A stretch of 64,000 nucleotides of DNA. It comes from an uncultured Eubacterium sp. Lineage in GTDB: Bacteria > Bacillota > Clostridia > Peptostreptococcales > Anaerovoracaceae. Location: contig CAMNSS010000001.1 in assembly GCA_946555345.1 (NCBI GenBank), positions 62,001 to 126,000 on the forward strand, in the 5' to 3' direction. Numbering within the stretch: the stretch's first letter is position 1; the number at the start of each line of letters is the position of its first letter. The translations under genes were made by a program, and so were the position numbers. The notes beneath the pieces were generated by a model. The model saw only the letters and a list, made by a program, of their open reading frames with translations, was not told the DNA's origin and searched no databases. Of this stretch, positions 62,590 through 64,000 are shown one piece after another.

Positions 62590-64000
62590 ATGGACAACCG
62601 GCAAAACTACACAAGCTCATTATCAGAACGTTACCCAAGCAAGGAGATGAAATACCTCTTTTCCCCGGAAATGAAATTCAAGACCTGGCGGAAGCTCTGG
62701 ATTGCCCTTGCCGAAACGGAGCAGGAGCTGGGGCTTCCGATCACGAACCAGCAGATTGCCGAGCTGAAAGCCGCCGCAGGCGACATCAATTACGAAGCGG
62801 CAAAGGAGCGCGAAAAAGAGGTACGCCACGATGTAATGTCTCATGTCTACGCTTATGGGCTTCAATGCCCGAATGCGAAAGGGATCATCCATCTGGGGGC
62901 GACCTCCTGCTATGTCGGCGACAACACGGACCTGATTATCATGACGGAAGGCCTAAAGCTCGTTCGCAAAAAACTCATCAACGTGATTGCAAATTTAGCG
63001 GATTTTGCGGCAAAATACAAGTCGCTGCCGACGTTGGGATTCACGCACTTCCAGCCTGCGCAGCCAACGACGGTCGGGAAAAGGGCAACCTTGTGGATTC
63101 ACGACCTCCTGCTCGATTTGGAAGATCTGAATCACGTGTTAAATAATATGAAACTGCTTGGCTCGAAAGGGACGACTGGAACACAGGCGAGCTTTTTGGA
63201 GCTGTTCGATGGCGATATCGATAAGGTTCGCAAACTGGATATGCGAATTGCAGAAAAAATGGGATTTGCAAGCTGTTACCCAGTATCGGGACAAACCTAT
63301 TCACGGAAAATAGATTCCAGGGCGCTGAACGTGCTGGCGGGCATTGCGCAGAGCGCGCACAAATTCAGCAACGATATCAGGCTACTCCAGCATCTAAAGG
63401 AAATTGAAGAGCCTTTTGAAAAGAACCAGATCGGCTCGTCCGCCATGGCATACAAGCGAAACCCGATGCGGTCAGAGCGCATCGCTGCGCTTTCCAATTT
63501 CGTCATTTCCGGGGCGCTGAACCCAGCGATTACCGCCTCAACCCAGTGGTTCGAGCGGACCTTGGACGATTCAGCCAACAAACGCCTCAGCATTTCAGAA
63601 AGCTTCCTCGCCACGGACGGGATTTTGGAGCTTTACATGAACATCACCGCAGGGCTGGTGGTCTATCCGAAGGTCATCGAAAGCAGGCTGATGAGCGAGC
63701 TGCCGTTCATGGCGACGGAAAACATCATGATGGATGCGGTCAAGGCGGGCGGCGACAGGCAGGTCCTCCACGAAAAAATCAGGCAGTATTCCATGGAGGC
63801 GGGAAAGCGCGTCAAGGAAGAGGGCGCGGAGAACGACCTTTTGGAACGGATTGCAAAAGATGCGGCGTTCCATATGAGCCGCCAGCAGCTGGAAGCGGTC
63901 ATGAAACCAGAAAACTTCACGGGCTGCGCAGCGATGCAGACGGAGGACTTTCTCGAAACATATGTAAAGCCGATTCTCGATGCCAACCGGGAAAGCATCG
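62590..64000 (+). CDS. purB: Adenylosuccinate lyase (runs off the window end)
   Basis: Acts twice in purine synthesis, releasing fumarate from SAICAR and from adenylosuccinate. The 470 codons present show the three conserved fumarase-superfamily regions: HLGATSCYVGDNTDL (101-115), GFTHFQPAQPTTVGKR with catalytic histidine 153 (150-165), and the signature GSSAMAYKRNPMRSE (282-296). It is the longer Firmicute/eukaryote-like type of about 475-480 residues, so only a few residues are missing. AAGGAG lies seven bases before the ATG at 62590. No stop codon occurs before the window end. Confidence 0.97.
   Translation, partial: MDNRQNYTSSLSERYPSKEMKYLFSPEMKFKTWRKLWIALAETEQELGLPITNQQIAELKAAAGDINYEAAKEREKEVRHDVMSHVYAYGLQCPNAKGIIHLGATSCYVGDNTDLIIMTEGLKLVRKKLINVIANLADFAAKYKSLPTLGFTHFQPAQPTTVGKRATLWIHDLLLDLEDLNHVLNNMKLLGSKGTTGTQASFLELFDGDIDKVRKLDMRIAEKMGFASCYPVSGQTYSRKIDSRALNVLAGIAQSAHKFSNDIRLLQHLKEIEEPFEKNQIGSSAMAYKRNPMRSERIAALSNFVISGALNPAITASTQWFERTLDDSANKRLSISESFLATDGILELYMNITAGLVVYPKVIESRLMSELPFMATENIMMDAVKAGGDRQVLHEKIRQYSMEAGKRVKEEGAENDLLERIAKDAAFHMSRQQLEAVMKPENFTGCAAMQTEDFLETYVKPILDANRESI

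Overview
The window looks like the chromosome of an obligately anaerobic, Gram-positive, mid-G+C Firmicute, most likely class Clostridia. The reasons are the three [FeFe]-hydrogenase maturases (HydE, HydF, HydG), lipobox lipoproteins without outer-membrane genes, strong AGGAGG ribosome binding sites, a rho / DUF1385 / prmC cluster, 3-hydroxybutyryl-CoA dehydrogenase, and a Clostridia-style pilus/competence cluster. Species cannot be resolved from the sequence alone.

Layout. 0-2.5 kb (minus): an amino-acid ABC transporter whose binding protein has its two lobes in swapped order. 3-8.6 kb (minus): tyrS, upp, rpiB, a Sua5-type tRNA modification gene and prfA. 8.8-14.8 kb: a PLP decarboxylase and a cyclase-family hydrolase, an APC permease and a divergent PucR-type regulator. 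15-17.3 kb: a ClC protein lacking the usual gating glutamate, a type I toxin-antitoxin locus and rpmE. 17.9-23.1 kb (minus): hydF, hydG, hydE. 23.7-31.1 kb (minus): prmC, DUF1385, rho, hbd, pgi. 32.3-36.6 kb: a secreted protein, an anti-sigma/sigma/XRE cassette, two more XRE regulators and an AEC transporter. 37-40 kb (minus): DUF1846, a 30-residue membrane protein, DUF1934, Hsp33. 40.6-41.9 kb: an HtrA protease.

42-52.8 kb (plus) is a complete aromatic amino-acid operon: aroF, tyrA, aroB, aroA, aroC, pheA and an aroE-aroK fusion. It follows a leader that encodes a Phe/Tyr-rich peptide overlapping an antiterminator strand, ahead of an intrinsic terminator. This is a ribosome-mediated attenuator readable directly from the sequence. 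53-58.5 kb holds a transglutaminase lipoprotein and a small type IV pilus-like cluster. It is followed by a decayed serine recombinase, tRNA-Arg(CCU), comFB, DUF1847, a short NrdD-like protein and adenylosuccinate lyase, which runs off the end of the window.

The most unusual genome-wide trait is low-complexity filler. Many gaps of 300-1100 bases consist of degenerate tandem units of about 35-65 bp. Similar-looking sequence also sits in frame inside otherwise conserved enzymes (AroB, AroA, AroC, AroE-AroK, HydE, HydF, the Rho N-terminus and a prepilin-like protein). In several places the amplified unit includes a ribosome binding site and start codon. Two genes (the toxin and a pilus gene) appear to start at AUU and AUA.
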